Positions 15,176 to 23,927 of a stretch of 35,151 bases of DNA are shown one piece after another (the stretch's first letter is position 1; every line of letters starts with the position of its first letter). A program made the position numbers and the translations under genes. The notes beneath the pieces are model-generated. The model was not told the DNA's origin. It searched no databases and saw nothing but the letters and a program-made list of their open reading frames with translations. Source of the stretch: Neisseria sp. HMSC077D05 (GTDB lineage: Bacteria > Pseudomonadota > Gammaproteobacteria > Burkholderiales > Neisseriaceae). The stretch covers positions 22,488 through 57,638 of the forward strand of contig KV796941.1 of the NCBI GenBank assembly GCA_001809325.1, written 5' to 3'.

Positions 15176-17185
15176 TTAATGCTTTTCTCCCTGCTCTTTA
15201 GTCGGCTCTTTGGTCTGAACCGGCGTAACCGGGAAAAACAAGATCAGCGGGTTGGCTTTAATCTGCTGCCAGAAGCTTTTGCACAAATTACCGACACTGC
15301 CGATTTTCGTGCCGCGCGAGCGCAGGGCGACGAAGAGGGCGAGGGTGAAGCTGACGATGAGGTTGACCAGGCCGATGGCGAGGACGCTGCAAATGCCGAG
15401 CAGGAATGTACCTAAACCGACGTTGCCGCTGACGGCGGCGTAGCCTAGGTTGGCTGAGGAGAAGGCGACATGGCGGATGTCCAGCGGTAGGCCGAGGAGG
15501 TGTCCGAAGTAGCCGGTCATGCCCAAGAGCATACCGAAGATGAAGTTACCGACCAGCGAGCCGTAGTGTTTGTGGATGTAGGCGGCGAGGACGCGGCGGG
15601 GTTTGGGGCGCATGATTTTGCGCAGCAAAGGGTTGAAGGGCAGGCGTTGGCGCAGGTTGAGGTAGTCGGCGCGGTTGTCGAAAAAGCCTGCGATGATGCC
15701 GGAACAAAACAGCCACAAACCTGCAATAGCGGCATACCATAGGGTCGGATGATTGATGATGTCTATGGATTTGAACTGGTAGGCGGTGGTGTGGGCATCA
15801 AGTATGGGCTGTTGGTTCAGATGGGCATAGCCGAACGAGATGGCGCACGCCAAAAGGATGGCGATGGAAACGTTGCCGAAGACAGCGACGCTTTGGGAGC
15901 GGCATACGTCGATAAGGAGCTTGGCGAGTTTGTTGTCCACCGCTTTGCCGCCTTCGTTGAGATCGACCTGTTCGGCGAAGCTGGCGGCGGTCATGGCGGG
16001 CTGTTTGGTGGCGACGGTACAGTGCAGCATGTGGATGATCATGAATCCTATGCCGTAGTTGAGTCCTGCCAACAAGGAGGTAACGAAGGGGCTGAAGCCG
16101 AGTGAGCCGATATGGATTTTATACAGCGCCATCAGGGCGATGATGACGCCGCCGCCTGCCGCGGAGTAGAACATTTTGAAATATTCTTTGCGGTTGCGGG
16201 TGATGTAATGCTCGCCGTGGTGACTTTTGTTTTCGGTAATGCTGCGGGCGAGCATACGGATGCTGCTGCGGCGCAGGTGGCGGGTGCTGTATTGCTCGAC
16301 CGCGGCGTAGATGAGTGAATTCATCAGCGTAATGGTGAGGCGGTTGCGGTTGCCGGCATCGGTTTGGATGTCGGTGAGCAATTTCAGACGACCTATGGTC
16401 TGCTGGAGCCGTTCGAGCAGGTGGGCGACTTTGACGGATGAGCCTGATCCTGCGCCCGTTCCTTTGCGACGCAGATAGTCGATTTGTTTGCTGCACTGGT
16501 CGAACATGACTTCGAGGTGTGCGGTATCGTAAGGGCTGGTGTCGTTGCGGTAGTGTTCAACCAGTTTGGCGGTTTCGCGCTGGAGGGCGACGAAGGGCGA
16601 ATCGGCTTCGAGCAGGCGCGGGGCGATGCGGATGAGGTCGGGTTCGATGGCTTCGGAGGCAATCCAAATGGCGAGCATTTCGATGGCGCGCAGACGAGCG
16701 TCAACCAACTGGCGGCAGGCGTTTTGCAGCAAGGTGGAATCGACGCTGGTGCGGATCAGGTCGTACAGGCTCAACCATTGGCGGATGCTGAGGGTTTGCA
16801 GCCATCTGTCGTCGTTTTCCGAATGGAAAAGATAGAGGAACACTTCACGCAGGTTGGCGAAGTCTTTATAGGACGGGCTGAAACGTTCGTATATGCGTAT
16901 GCCCATCTCGCGGGTGAAGCTGTGGCGCGAGAAGATGCCGAGTTTGATCAAAGCCGGATAGATGTGGACTTGCGAAAGCCAGTGGTAAAAGCGGCCGCTG
17001 AAGTTTTTTGCGAGTGCTTCGTCTTGTTTGAGCGTGGCGATAATCAGGTCGAAACGTTCTGCCGCCTGTTTTTTGCCGCCGCGCCGCAGGAATTTGATTA
17101 AGGCATTGAGAATAAGGACGAAATCGGTATCGGTCAGGCTTTTGGAAAGTAGAGGATGTAGATTTTGGTGAGTAATTTTTTCCAT
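15176..17185 (-). CDS. gcr: Gcr-type 'site-specific recombinase' family membrane protein (PF10136)
   Basis: The 669-residue protein matches the neisserial Gcr family, named site-specific recombinase in databases. The N-terminal half (about 1-330) is soluble and mainly helical. The C-terminal half holds about six membrane helices (for example IIALMALYKIHIGSLGF, FGNVSIAILLACAISFGY, IAGLWLFCSGIIAGFF). I see no tyrosine-recombinase R-H-R-Y set and no serine-recombinase motif, so the recombinase name is doubtful and an inner-membrane role is more plausible. I chose the ATG at 17185 (MEKITHQNLHPLL); the frame is open 29 codons further but without support. No strong ribosome site is visible. Confidence 0.8.
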   Translation of the reverse strand: MEKITHQNLHPLLSKSLTDTDFVLILNALIKFLRRGGKKQAAERFDLIIATLKQDEALAKNFSGRFYHWLSQVHIYPALIKLGIFSRHSFTREMGIRIYERFSPSYKDFANLREVFLYLFHSENDDRWLQTLSIRQWLSLYDLIRTSVDSTLLQNACRQLVDARLRAIEMLAIWIASEAIEPDLIRIAPRLLEADSPFVALQRETAKLVEHYRNDTSPYDTAHLEVMFDQCSKQIDYLRRKGTGAGSGSSVKVAHLLERLQQTIGRLKLLTDIQTDAGNRNRLTITLMNSLIYAAVEQYSTRHLRRSSIRMLARSITENKSHHGEHYITRNRKEYFKMFYSAAGGGVIIALMALYKIHIGSLGFSPFVTSLLAGLNYGIGFMIIHMLHCTVATKQPAMTAASFAEQVDLNEGGKAVDNKLAKLLIDVCRSQSVAVFGNVSIAILLACAISFGYAHLNQQPILDAHTTAYQFKSIDIINHPTLWYAAIAGLWLFCSGIIAGFFDNRADYLNLRQRLPFNPLLRKIMRPKPRRVLAAYIHKHYGSLVGNFIFGMLLGMTGYFGHLLGLPLDIRHVAFSSANLGYAAVSGNVGLGTFLLGICSVLAIGLVNLIVSFTLALFVALRSRGTKIGSVGNLCKSFWQQIKANPLILFFPVTPVQTKEPTKEQGEKH

Positions 17186-17303
17186 TGCAGTATTTTTACA
17201 CAAAACGGCGGGTTTGATAAGTTCGGGTAATTTATGCAACCTGCTGTAAGCACATTCGATATTTTGGAGCAATATTTGACGATTTCAACCCTCTTTGTTT
17301 TGA

Positions 17304-17338
17304 AAAGGTCGCCTGAAAACCGGTTTCAGACGACCTTT
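17304..17338. terminator. Terminator of nadE (uptake-sequence pair)
   Basis: AAAGGTCGCCTGAAA and TTTCAGACGACCTTT pair around a short loop, right beyond the nadE stop codon. The left arm has GCC in place of GTC and still pairs as a G-C-rich stem with a single mismatch. Confidence 0.7.
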
Positions 17339-17341
17339 CGC

Positions 17342-18133
17342 TTATTTCAGCATCTCTTCGGGAATTTTGCAGACGGGAATCGGATTGACTTTGTGTTGCA
17401 TGGCTTTGTGCAGGCGGGTGTAAATTTCCAAGACTTCGCGCTGCCTGCCTTCAAACTCTTCGGGGCGGTGTGTGCCGTAAACGCTCATTGCCCATTCGAG
17501 TTCGGGATAGCTTGCACCCATCTGTTCTTCGTCCGTGCGTTCGGTATCCCAAAGCCCGTCGGTCGGCACGGCTTTTTGGATGGACTCGGCGATGTCCAGT
17601 TCGGCGGCAATTTGATAAATCTGCGTTTTGGTCAAATCGGCAATCGGGCTGATGTCCACGCCGCCGTCGCCGTATTTGGTGAAAAAGCCCACGCCGAAAT
17701 CTTCGATTTTGTTGCCCGTGCCGGTAACCAGCAAACCGTTTAGCTGACCGTAATAATAAAGCGTCAGCATCCGCAGGCGGCTGCGGGCGTTGGCAAGCGC
17801 AAGCTGTTTGGCGGGGAACTCGGTTTCATCGACTTCGACATCGGCGGCAAAGGTATCGAAAGTCGGCGTCAAATCCACACGCATCCCGCTGACGTTGGGA
17901 AACGCCTGCTCCAATCGGCAGATGTGCTCCTGCGCGCGGCTGACTTGGTCGGCTTTTTGGCGGATGGGCATTTCAAGCAGAAGAACCTTCAGCCCCGTCC
18001 GTGCCGCGATGGCGGAAACGACCGCGGAATCGATACCGCCGGAAACCCCGACGACAAACCCCTTGGCGTGTGCGGTGGCGGCATAGTTTTTCAGCCAGTC
18101 GGCAATATGGCGGATAACGGCTTGGGTCTGCAT
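17342..18133 (-). CDS. nadE: NH3-dependent NAD+ synthetase
   Basis: NadE catalyses the last step of NAD synthesis: nicotinate adenine dinucleotide + ATP + ammonia to NAD, in the cytoplasm. The 263-residue protein lacks a glutaminase domain, so it is the ammonia-using form. It has the ATP-pyrophosphatase P-loop GVSGGIDSA (about 28-36), LVTGTGNKIEDFGVGFFTKY (about 134-153), GDGGVDISPIADLTKTQIY just after, and VPTDGLWD. The ATG at 18133 has AGGAG seven bases upstream. The gene is transcribed alone. Confidence 0.94.
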   Translation of the reverse strand: MQTQAVIRHIADWLKNYAATAHAKGFVVGVSGGIDSAVVSAIAARTGLKVLLLEMPIRQKADQVSRAQEHICRLEQAFPNVSGMRVDLTPTFDTFAADVEVDETEFPAKQLALANARSRLRMLTLYYYGQLNGLLVTGTGNKIEDFGVGFFTKYGDGGVDISPIADLTKTQIYQIAAELDIAESIQKAVPTDGLWDTERTDEEQMGASYPELEWAMSVYGTHRPEEFEGRQREVLEIYTRLHKAMQHKVNPIPVCKIPEEMLK

Positions 18134-18199
18134 AGTCAGGCTCCTGATTTGAAAGGGGGAATCATACCCGATTTTGAGAGGCAGCGGCATATGGACGAG

Positions 18200-18280
18200 T
18201 AGTCTGAAAACACAGGTTTGGCATTGCGAAACCGATTGCCGTGTTTGCAATATTGTCGGTTTGAGGTTTTCAGACGACCT
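18200..18280. terminator. Long-loop hairpin with degenerate uptake sequence
   Basis: GTAGTCTGAAAAC (degenerate) and GTTTTCAGACGACC form the two arms of a hairpin with a loop of about 55 nt, past the 3' end of the lipoprotein gene at 18308. It is a weak terminator candidate. Confidence 0.35.
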
Positions 18281-18307
18281 GTGTCATGAGCGGTTGACTC
18301 CTGTGTT

Positions 18308-19078
18308 TTAATGAGATTTTTTGTTTGACTTGTCTTTATATCGATAGATTTGCAGATTGGTTGACCTGCCGCCTTTAAAAGAATTGATTTCATAAGTAAT
18401 GCCATCATACACGGCGCGCGTGCTGATCAGCTCTTCATTAAGCGGCTGTTTCTGTTTAAAGGCTTCGATGTTTTGGATATGTTTGTCCAACAGGTTTTTA
18501 AACAGGTGGTCCGGTTTATTTTTATGGTCGATGGTGGAAATGATTAAATCGGGGATGGTAGTATCTTGAAAGATCAGGCCGTTATACCCAATCACAGCAT
18601 CCACACCGTCTACCTTGTTATTGACATGATATATATCGACACCGTACGGACATTCCGGATTGGCAAAGTCTTTTAAAACTATTGTTACAGAAAAAAGATT
18701 GGCAAGGTAGTCAGCGGCGCTATACATGTTTTTCTTCCCGAAATTTCTTTTAAAGATTTCGTTATTGCTGTTTTCTATAAAGCCTAACTCTTGCAATTTG
18801 GGGACAATCAGTTCTTTGTTCATGGGGATAGGCAGGCGTTTAACTGCCTCGAAATGCGTAGGCTCATATCGCGGGTATGCCGCAGGGTCTGCAGGCGGGA
18901 GCCGAGGAGGCGTATTAAACTTATACTCGGAAGGATGACATTCAAAATGCGGGGTCGCTGCGGTTTTAACGGCTTCTGCATCCTGCTTCCCATCTTGAGC
19001 CAAGTTCGGCTGATTGCTACACGCTGCCATAACCAGCAAACCTGCCAATACCATCAGCTTTCTATTGACTATCTCCAT
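18308..19078 (-). CDS. Lipoprotein, downstream member of a tandem paralogous pair
   Basis: The 256-residue protein has a lipoprotein signal peptide ending LLVMAAC, so Cys20 would be lipidated. A proline-rich linker follows (about 55-75: PPRLPPADPAAYPRYEP), then a globular domain. That domain is highly similar to the one in the protein at 19130-19912, above all in the last 100 residues (IPDLIISTIDHK, HIQNIEAFKQKQPLN, YDGITYEINSF, LQIYRYK). I do not recognise the family. Both genes point the same way, 51 bp apart, and probably share a transcript. The ribosome site is weak. The product presumably faces the periplasm or cell surface. Confidence 0.8.
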   Translation of the reverse strand: MEIVNRKLMVLAGLLVMAACSNQPNLAQDGKQDAEAVKTAATPHFECHPSEYKFNTPPRLPPADPAAYPRYEPTHFEAVKRLPIPMNKELIVPKLQELGFIENSNNEIFKRNFGKKNMYSAADYLANLFSVTIVLKDFANPECPYGVDIYHVNNKVDGVDAVIGYNGLIFQDTTIPDLIISTIDHKNKPDHLFKNLLDKHIQNIEAFKQKQPLNEELISTRAVYDGITYEINSFKGGRSTNLQIYRYKDKSNKKSH

Positions 19079-19129
19079 GATTTCACTTTCTTTATTTGGT
19101 TTTTGTTGTAATCAGTTATGGGCTTTCTT

Positions 19130-19912
19130 TCAGGTTTTATATCGATAGATTTGTAGTATTGTTCTCCTACCTCCACCAAATGAGTTGATTTCATAGGTAA
19201 TGCCATCGTATACAGTACGCGTACTGATCAGCTCTCCATTAAGCGGCTGTTTCTGTTTAAAGGCTTCGATGTTTTGGATATGTTTGTCCAACAGGTCTTT
19301 AAACAAGTTTTCAGGCTTGTGTTTATGATCAATGGTAGAGATGACTAAATCGGGGATGGTGGTGTCTTTTAAGATGAATCCATCGTTTCCAATCAATATT
19401 TCTACGCCGTTTACCTCATTATTTACATGATAAATATCGATATCATATGGGCACCCTTGATTGACAATGTCTTTTAAAGTGATAGTTATAGAAAAAATAT
19501 TTTCATTATAGTCAACAGTATCATACATATTTTTCTTTCCGAAATTTTTTTCATAGATTTCGTTACTACTGTCTTCTATAAAGCCTAACTTCTGCAATTT
19601 GGGAACAATCAGTTCTTTGTTCATAGGGATAGAGAGACGTTTGGCTTCATCTCTAAAAGTCGATTTTCTCTGTTGCGCTAAACTGATTGGTATACTTGTA
19701 ACATTAGGTAAAGGTGGGGGGATTTCTGGGAGTGTATTAAATTTATATTCGGAGGGATGGCATTCAAAATGAAGGAGAGGTGAATTTTTCTGCTTGGTTT
19801 TAGCAGTTTGGACATTTTGTTTTCCATTCAGGGTTAAGTTTGATTGATTTGTACATGCCGCTATAACCAGCAAACCCGCTAATACAATCAGCTTTCTATT
19901 GAATGTCTTCAT
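19130..19912 (-). CDS. Lipoprotein, upstream member of a tandem paralogous pair
   Basis: The 260-residue paralogue of the protein at 18308-19078 has the lipobox LLVIAAC, then a polar and proline-rich linker, then the shared domain (FECHPSEYKFNT, KRLSIPMNKELIVPKLQKLG, NFGKKNMYDTVDY, and the C-terminal IQNIEAFKQKQPLNGELIST). The ATG at 19912 has AAGAAGG nine bases upstream; I chose it over a start 13 codons earlier because it gives a normal signal peptide. The first 90 residues vary most between the copies. The function is unknown; small surface lipoproteins or immunity lipoproteins are possibilities, not conclusions. Confidence 0.8.
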   Translation of the reverse strand: MKTFNRKLIVLAGLLVIAACTNQSNLTLNGKQNVQTAKTKQKNSPLLHFECHPSEYKFNTLPEIPPPLPNVTSIPISLAQQRKSTFRDEAKRLSIPMNKELIVPKLQKLGFIEDSSNEIYEKNFGKKNMYDTVDYNENIFSITITLKDIVNQGCPYDIDIYHVNNEVNGVEILIGNDGFILKDTTIPDLVISTIDHKHKPENLFKDLLDKHIQNIEAFKQKQPLNGELISTRTVYDGITYEINSFGGGRRTILQIYRYKT

Positions 19913-20102
19913 TATTGATAACCTTCTTTGTACTTTTTCGATGTTCATCATCTCCTGATGCGGTTTGTAATAAATAAATCGGGTTTTATGTTGGGTGGAA
20001 ATGACGATAAATTTTGTATGTTATCTGGGTTGAGATAATGGGTAAAGAAAATGGGATAAGCGGTGGAAGGTGTGTCTGAATGGTTTGCTTTGTTTAGCGA
20101 GA

Positions 20103-20170
20103 TATAGTGGTAACTTTAAACCAGGACGGCGTTACCTCGTCTTGTCCTGATTTAAATTCAATCCACTATA
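20103..20170. repeat. Heavily deleted Correia element (68 bp)
   Basis: It runs from TATAGTGG to ATCCACTATA. Both termini are kept, with GTACGG-like and CTTGTCCTGATTTAAA segments, but about 90 bp of the full element is missing from the middle. It lies in the 333-bp gap between cysJ and the upstream lipoprotein gene. The rest of that gap holds only the cysJ terminator and no gene that I can see. Confidence 0.8.
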
Positions 20171-20186
20171 AATGGCTTGATGATGT

Positions 20187-20232
20187 GAAAGGTCGTCTGA
20201 AAACCTGATTTGGGTTTTTCAGACGACCTTTC
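20187..20232. terminator. Terminator of cysJ (uptake-sequence pair)
   Basis: GAAAGGTCGTCTGAAAACC and GGTTTTTCAGACGACCTTTC form a stem of about 18 bp starting 14 bp beyond the cysJ stop codon. Confidence 0.75.
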
Positions 20233-20245
20233 GTTTGGGTAGGTA

Positions 20246-22018
20246 TCAATAAACGTCGCGTTGGTAGCGTTTGTCTTCGCGCATTTCGTTGAGATAGTCT
20301 TCGGCATCGTCGCGGCTGAGTTTGCCTTGGGTTTCGATGACGTCGAGTAGGGCGGTTTCTACATCGCGCGCCATGTGGGTAGCGTCGCCGCAGACGTAGA
20401 GGTGTGCGCCTTGTTGCAGCCAGTTCCAGACTTCGGCGGCGTGTTCGGCGATTTTGTGTTGGACATAGACTTTGTGTTCGCCTTGTCTGCTCCATGCCAA
20501 GTCGGCGCGGGTGAGGATACCGTCTTTGCGGTAGTCGCTCCATTCAAGCTGGTAGAGGAAGTCGTCTGCGAGGCGTTGGTTGCCGAAGATGAGCCAGTTT
20601 TTGCCGTTGTCGCCGTTGGCGGCGCGTTGTTGCATGAAGGCGCGGAAGGGGGCGATGCCTGTGCCTGCGCCTATCATGATGACGGGGGTGTCGCCGTTGG
20701 CGGGCAGGCGGAAGTTGGGGTTGGGTTCGACGAATACGCGTACTTCGCCGCCTTCTTCAAGACGTTCGCCCAGATAGCCTGAGGCTGCGCCGGTGTAGGT
20801 GTTGCCGTGGTGTTCGAAGCGGACGACGCCGACGGTCAGGTGGACTTCTTCGCCGACTTCGTCTTGCGCGGAGGCGATGGAGTAAAGGCGTGGGGTTTGG
20901 GGGCGGAACAGTTGGAACAGGGTTTGTGCGTCTAACGGATGGGGATGGGCGGCGAAGACGCCGACGGGCGGGGTGGCGGCGAGGTAGGTGTCCAAGCGGG
21001 CTTTGTCGGCGGCTGTGGTTTTGAGTGCTTCGCTGCCGGACAACTCGGCGTATTGCTGCACGAGTGCCGGCGTGTTTTGCGTGATGTCGGCGGACTCGGT
21101 CAGGGCGGTGCGGATGTCGGTTTCGAGGTCGTCTGAAAGGCGGATTTTTTCTTCGCCGCTTAATTGGTGCAAATCAAGGATTTCTTGAACCAAAGCGGGA
21201 GCATTGAGCGGGAGTACGCCCAATGCGTCGCCTGCCTGATAGTGCAGTCCGGAGCCGGACAGGTCGATTTCGATGTGCTCCACGTCTTTTTCGGCGGAGC
21301 GGGACGTGATTTTTTGGCGGACGGACAGGGTGGCGGTATAGGGTTTGTCTTTGGTATAGACAGCGCCTGCGGTTTGCTGGGTGGCAGGTGTTGCAATGGA
21401 TGCTGCTGCGGTTTGCGCGGCAAGTTCGGCAACTTGGGGGACGACGGCTTCTATCCACGCGTCGGCGGCACTTTGGAACTCTAAATCGCAGATGCCCAAG
21501 TCGTTCAGACGACGTGCGCCCAGTTCGGCGAATTTGGCGTCAAAGTCTTTGCCCGCTTGGCAGAAATTGGGATAGGAAGAATCGCCCAAACCCAAGACGG
21601 CAAAAGTGAGTTTGCCCAAATCGGGGGCTTTTTTGCCGAAGACGAATTTATACAGCGGCAGGGCTTCTTCGGGCGGCTCGCCCTCGCCTTGCGTGGATGT
21701 TACCAACAACACGATGTCTTCATCGGGCAGTGTTTTGCTTTTGAAGTCTCCCGCGCTGCTCAACACGGCTTCTACGCCTGCGGTTTTAAGTTTGGTGTGT
21801 AAAGATTCGGCAACGCCACGCGCATTGCCCGTTTGCGAGGCGGATAAGACCAACACGCGTCGCGCGGTGGCGGCAACGGCAGCAGCGGAAACACCCAAAC
21901 TGCCCGCCGCCCCTTGACTTTGTGCCCAGCAGTAGCCGGAAAGCCAAGCGAGCTGTGTAGGCGAGAGGGCGGCGAGTTGTGCGGAAAGTTCGGTGGGAAG
22001 CGGGTTGGCTGGGGTCAT
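20246..22018 (-). CDS. cysJ: Assimilatory sulfite reductase (NADPH) flavoprotein subunit
   Basis: CysJ carries electrons from NADPH through FAD and FMN to the haemoprotein CysI, which reduces sulfite to sulfide for cysteine synthesis. The 590-residue protein has a flavodoxin/FMN domain at about 70-200 (SASQTGNARGVAE, STQGEGEPPEEALPLYKF, LGLGDSSYPNFCQAGKDF). The FAD domain shows RLYSIASAQDE, and the NADPH domain shows GAGTGIAPFRAFMQQR and YVCGDATHMARDV, ending KRYQRDVY. The ATG has AAGGAA upstream. In meningococci, as I recall, cysJ lies beside cysI, cysD, cysN and cysH; here none of these adjoins it, so it is an isolated gene with its own promoter and terminator. Confidence 0.94.
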   Translation of the reverse strand: MTPANPLPTELSAQLAALSPTQLAWLSGYCWAQSQGAAGSLGVSAAAVAATARRVLVLSASQTGNARGVAESLHTKLKTAGVEAVLSSAGDFKSKTLPDEDIVLLVTSTQGEGEPPEEALPLYKFVFGKKAPDLGKLTFAVLGLGDSSYPNFCQAGKDFDAKFAELGARRLNDLGICDLEFQSAADAWIEAVVPQVAELAAQTAAASIATPATQQTAGAVYTKDKPYTATLSVRQKITSRSAEKDVEHIEIDLSGSGLHYQAGDALGVLPLNAPALVQEILDLHQLSGEEKIRLSDDLETDIRTALTESADITQNTPALVQQYAELSGSEALKTTAADKARLDTYLAATPPVGVFAAHPHPLDAQTLFQLFRPQTPRLYSIASAQDEVGEEVHLTVGVVRFEHHGNTYTGAASGYLGERLEEGGEVRVFVEPNPNFRLPANGDTPVIMIGAGTGIAPFRAFMQQRAANGDNGKNWLIFGNQRLADDFLYQLEWSDYRKDGILTRADLAWSRQGEHKVYVQHKIAEHAAEVWNWLQQGAHLYVCGDATHMARDVETALLDVIETQGKLSRDDAEDYLNEMREDKRYQRDVY

Positions 22019-22241
22019 GTCGGTTCCTTTGTGCGGACGGCTGCTTGAGGCAGAGCGTTTGCCTGCGCGGCTTTAATTGTTTGGTTGAATGGTGATTTTT
22101 CTGAAAACAGTGGCGATACTGTAAACAGGTCGTCTGAAAAACGGAAAGAATGCTTGGTTTTAATTTAATGCGATTTCGTTATATTCTGGATTGGGAGAGG
22201 GGGAGAGGGTCGATATCGGTTTTCAGACGACCCGACTATAA

Positions 22242-22337
22242 TCCTTTGAGATTTTAAGGGGCAGCAAAAGCGCAGATGTCCATCGGACAACTAGTCAAGC
22301 AGCTTATATAAAGCTGCCGTCGGAGGTAATCAGATGA
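22242..22337 (+). pseudogene. Probable C-terminal remnant of a toxin-like protein
   Basis: About 31 codons are open in one frame (SFEILRGSKSADVHRTTSQA, then AYIKLPSEVIR) and stop in TGA at 22335-22337. That stop overlaps the ATG of the next gene as ATGA, the usual coupling of toxin and immunity genes. A stop codon and an uptake sequence (22219-22231) lie just upstream, so nothing more of the parent gene remains. The identity is inferred from position and overlap only; the toxin family is not recognised. Confidence 0.4.
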
Positions 22338-22762
22338 TTGAATTTAATGATTTCATAAAAGAAGTAAATAAAAAATTTCAAGATGAGCTATGGGCTGATT
22401 TTGAATCCAAATTTTTTGGAGATAATTTATTTATTAAAGTAGGAATAGATTTTTCTTATAGCCATCAGTTTGAACTGTATATTCAAAATGCACGCATGAA
22501 TAAATCGATTGAGGAATGGACGGTAGATTTGAAGAAAAATCAAATCATATATCTGAAAGATAGGGAAATTTATTTTATAACGGATGTCGATGAAAAAATA
22601 ATGGTAAAAGGGGGAAGGTATTTTGTTAATGTGTTGACGACTATTTACCATTTGAATCCTTCTGATAGTTTGACAAATTACATAATCAACCCAGAACTGA
22701 TGGATTTTCCTACTGTTTCAAATGTTACGGTAAGTAACCATTTTGAAGAGTTGCGATTGTAA
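22334..22762 (+). CDS. Small AT-rich hypothetical protein, immunity-like
   Basis: The 142-residue soluble protein is rich in N, K, I and F. It has no signal peptide or membrane helix and is probably mixed alpha/beta (DFIKEVNKKFQDELW, FELYIQNARMNKSIEEW, IYFITDVDEKIMVKGG). GGAGG sits seven bases before the ATG, and the start codon overlaps the stop of the preceding tail (ATGA). The base composition is far more A/T-rich than the flanking housekeeping genes. Size, composition and coupling to a truncated upstream frame fit an orphan immunity protein of a polymorphic toxin cassette, but I do not recognise the family. Confidence 0.7.
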   Translation: MIEFNDFIKEVNKKFQDELWADFESKFFGDNLFIKVGIDFSYSHQFELYIQNARMNKSIEEWTVDLKKNQIIYLKDREIYFITDVDEKIMVKGGRYFVNVLTTIYHLNPSDSLTNYIINPELMDFPTVSNVTVSNHFEELRL

Positions 22763-22835
22763 TAAATGCCAGTCATGACTGACATGAAACTGAATTCGTC
22801 TCTAGGGGAAGGGATATTAAATTCAGAAAACAGCA

Positions 22836-22892
22836 AAAGGTCGTCTGAAAACAGTTTGGCAGTATCTGCACTCGTGTTTTCAGACGACCTTT
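22836..22892. terminator. Uptake-sequence pair after the immunity-like gene
   Basis: AAAGGTCGTCTGAAAAC and GTTTTCAGACGACCTTT form a perfect 17-bp stem with a loop of about 23 nt, between the 22334-22762 gene and yddG. Confidence 0.7.
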
Positions 22893-22967
22893 CCTCTTGA
22901 TTATGCAAACAGGAGGCGTAAAATATCAAAAAATTACACAATAAAACAAATTCCAACACAACACATC

Positions 22968-23891
22968 ATGAACCGTCTGCTCCAACACGCATTTACCCCA
23001 AATCAAGCCACATCCATAGGTCTGCTTGCCGTAGCCTTTTGGAGTTCCGTCGTCGGGTTGATACGCGCCTTGAGCCTGCACATGGGGGCGGTCGGCGGCG
23101 CGGCGGTGATGTACAGCCTTTCCACTTTGTTGCTCTTGGCTATTTTCGGATTGCCGAATTTGCGGCAGTTCAGCCGCAGCTACCTTTTCTGGGCAAGCAT
23201 TTTTTTCGTCGGCTGCGAATTGTGCCTGTCTCTTTCCATCGGTTTTGCCGACAACGCACGCCAAGTGGTCGAAGTCGGCATGGTCAATTATCTTTGGCCG
23301 ACGTTTACCATCATCGGCGCGGTTTGGTTTAACAAACAGCCGGCAAAATGGTGGATAGGCATAGGCTTTGTCTTGTCGTTTGTAGGCATTGCCACCGTTT
23401 TAGGCGGTGACGGCGGATTCTCTTTGCCCGAGATTATCGGCAACGTCCGAACCAATCCGCTCAGTTACATCATGGCATTGTTGGACGCGCTGTTTTGGGC
23501 GGCATACTGCACCCTGACCGCCAGAACCAAAGCGCAGGGCAATGCCGTCGGTTTTTTCTTCCTCCTCGTCTCCTGCATCCTGTGGGCAAAATATTTCGCA
23601 GGCGGCTACGGCAGCCTTCATTTCGATACCGGCGCCATACTTTATGCCGTTGCCGCCGCAGCCTGCATGGGATTGGGCTATGCGGTTTGGAACATCGGCA
23701 TTTCATGCGGCAATATGACCGTCTTGGCAGGCGCTTCCTATTTCATCCCCATTTTTTCTGCTCTCATTTCCTCCGTCCTGCTCAATGCGCCCCTGTCTGT
23801 ACAGTTTTGGCAGGGCGCGATTATGGTCTGCATCGGCTCAGGCTTGTGCTGGCTTGCGACGCAGAACTTCAGTTTCAGACGAATTGAGTAG
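22968..23891 (+). CDS. yddG: Aromatic amino acid exporter YddG (DMT superfamily)
   Basis: The 307-residue inner-membrane protein has about ten helices in two EamA-like halves (GLLAVAFWSSVVGLIRALSL at about 17-36; SYIMALLDALFWAAYCTL at about 167-184). VVEVGMVNYLWPTFTIIGAV is typical of YddG, which exports aromatic amino acids and, in E. coli, related compounds such as paraquat. The gene stands alone. No clear Shine-Dalgarno sequence precedes the ATG. Confidence 0.88.
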   Translation: MNRLLQHAFTPNQATSIGLLAVAFWSSVVGLIRALSLHMGAVGGAAVMYSLSTLLLLAIFGLPNLRQFSRSYLFWASIFFVGCELCLSLSIGFADNARQVVEVGMVNYLWPTFTIIGAVWFNKQPAKWWIGIGFVLSFVGIATVLGGDGGFSLPEIIGNVRTNPLSYIMALLDALFWAAYCTLTARTKAQGNAVGFFFLLVSCILWAKYFAGGYGSLHFDTGAILYAVAAAACMGLGYAVWNIGISCGNMTVLAGASYFIPIFSALISSVLLNAPLSVQFWQGAIMVCIGSGLCWLATQNFSFRRIE

Positions 23892-23927
23892 TTTGGTTCT
23901 TGCATCAGGGCTTTGCAAATATCAAAA

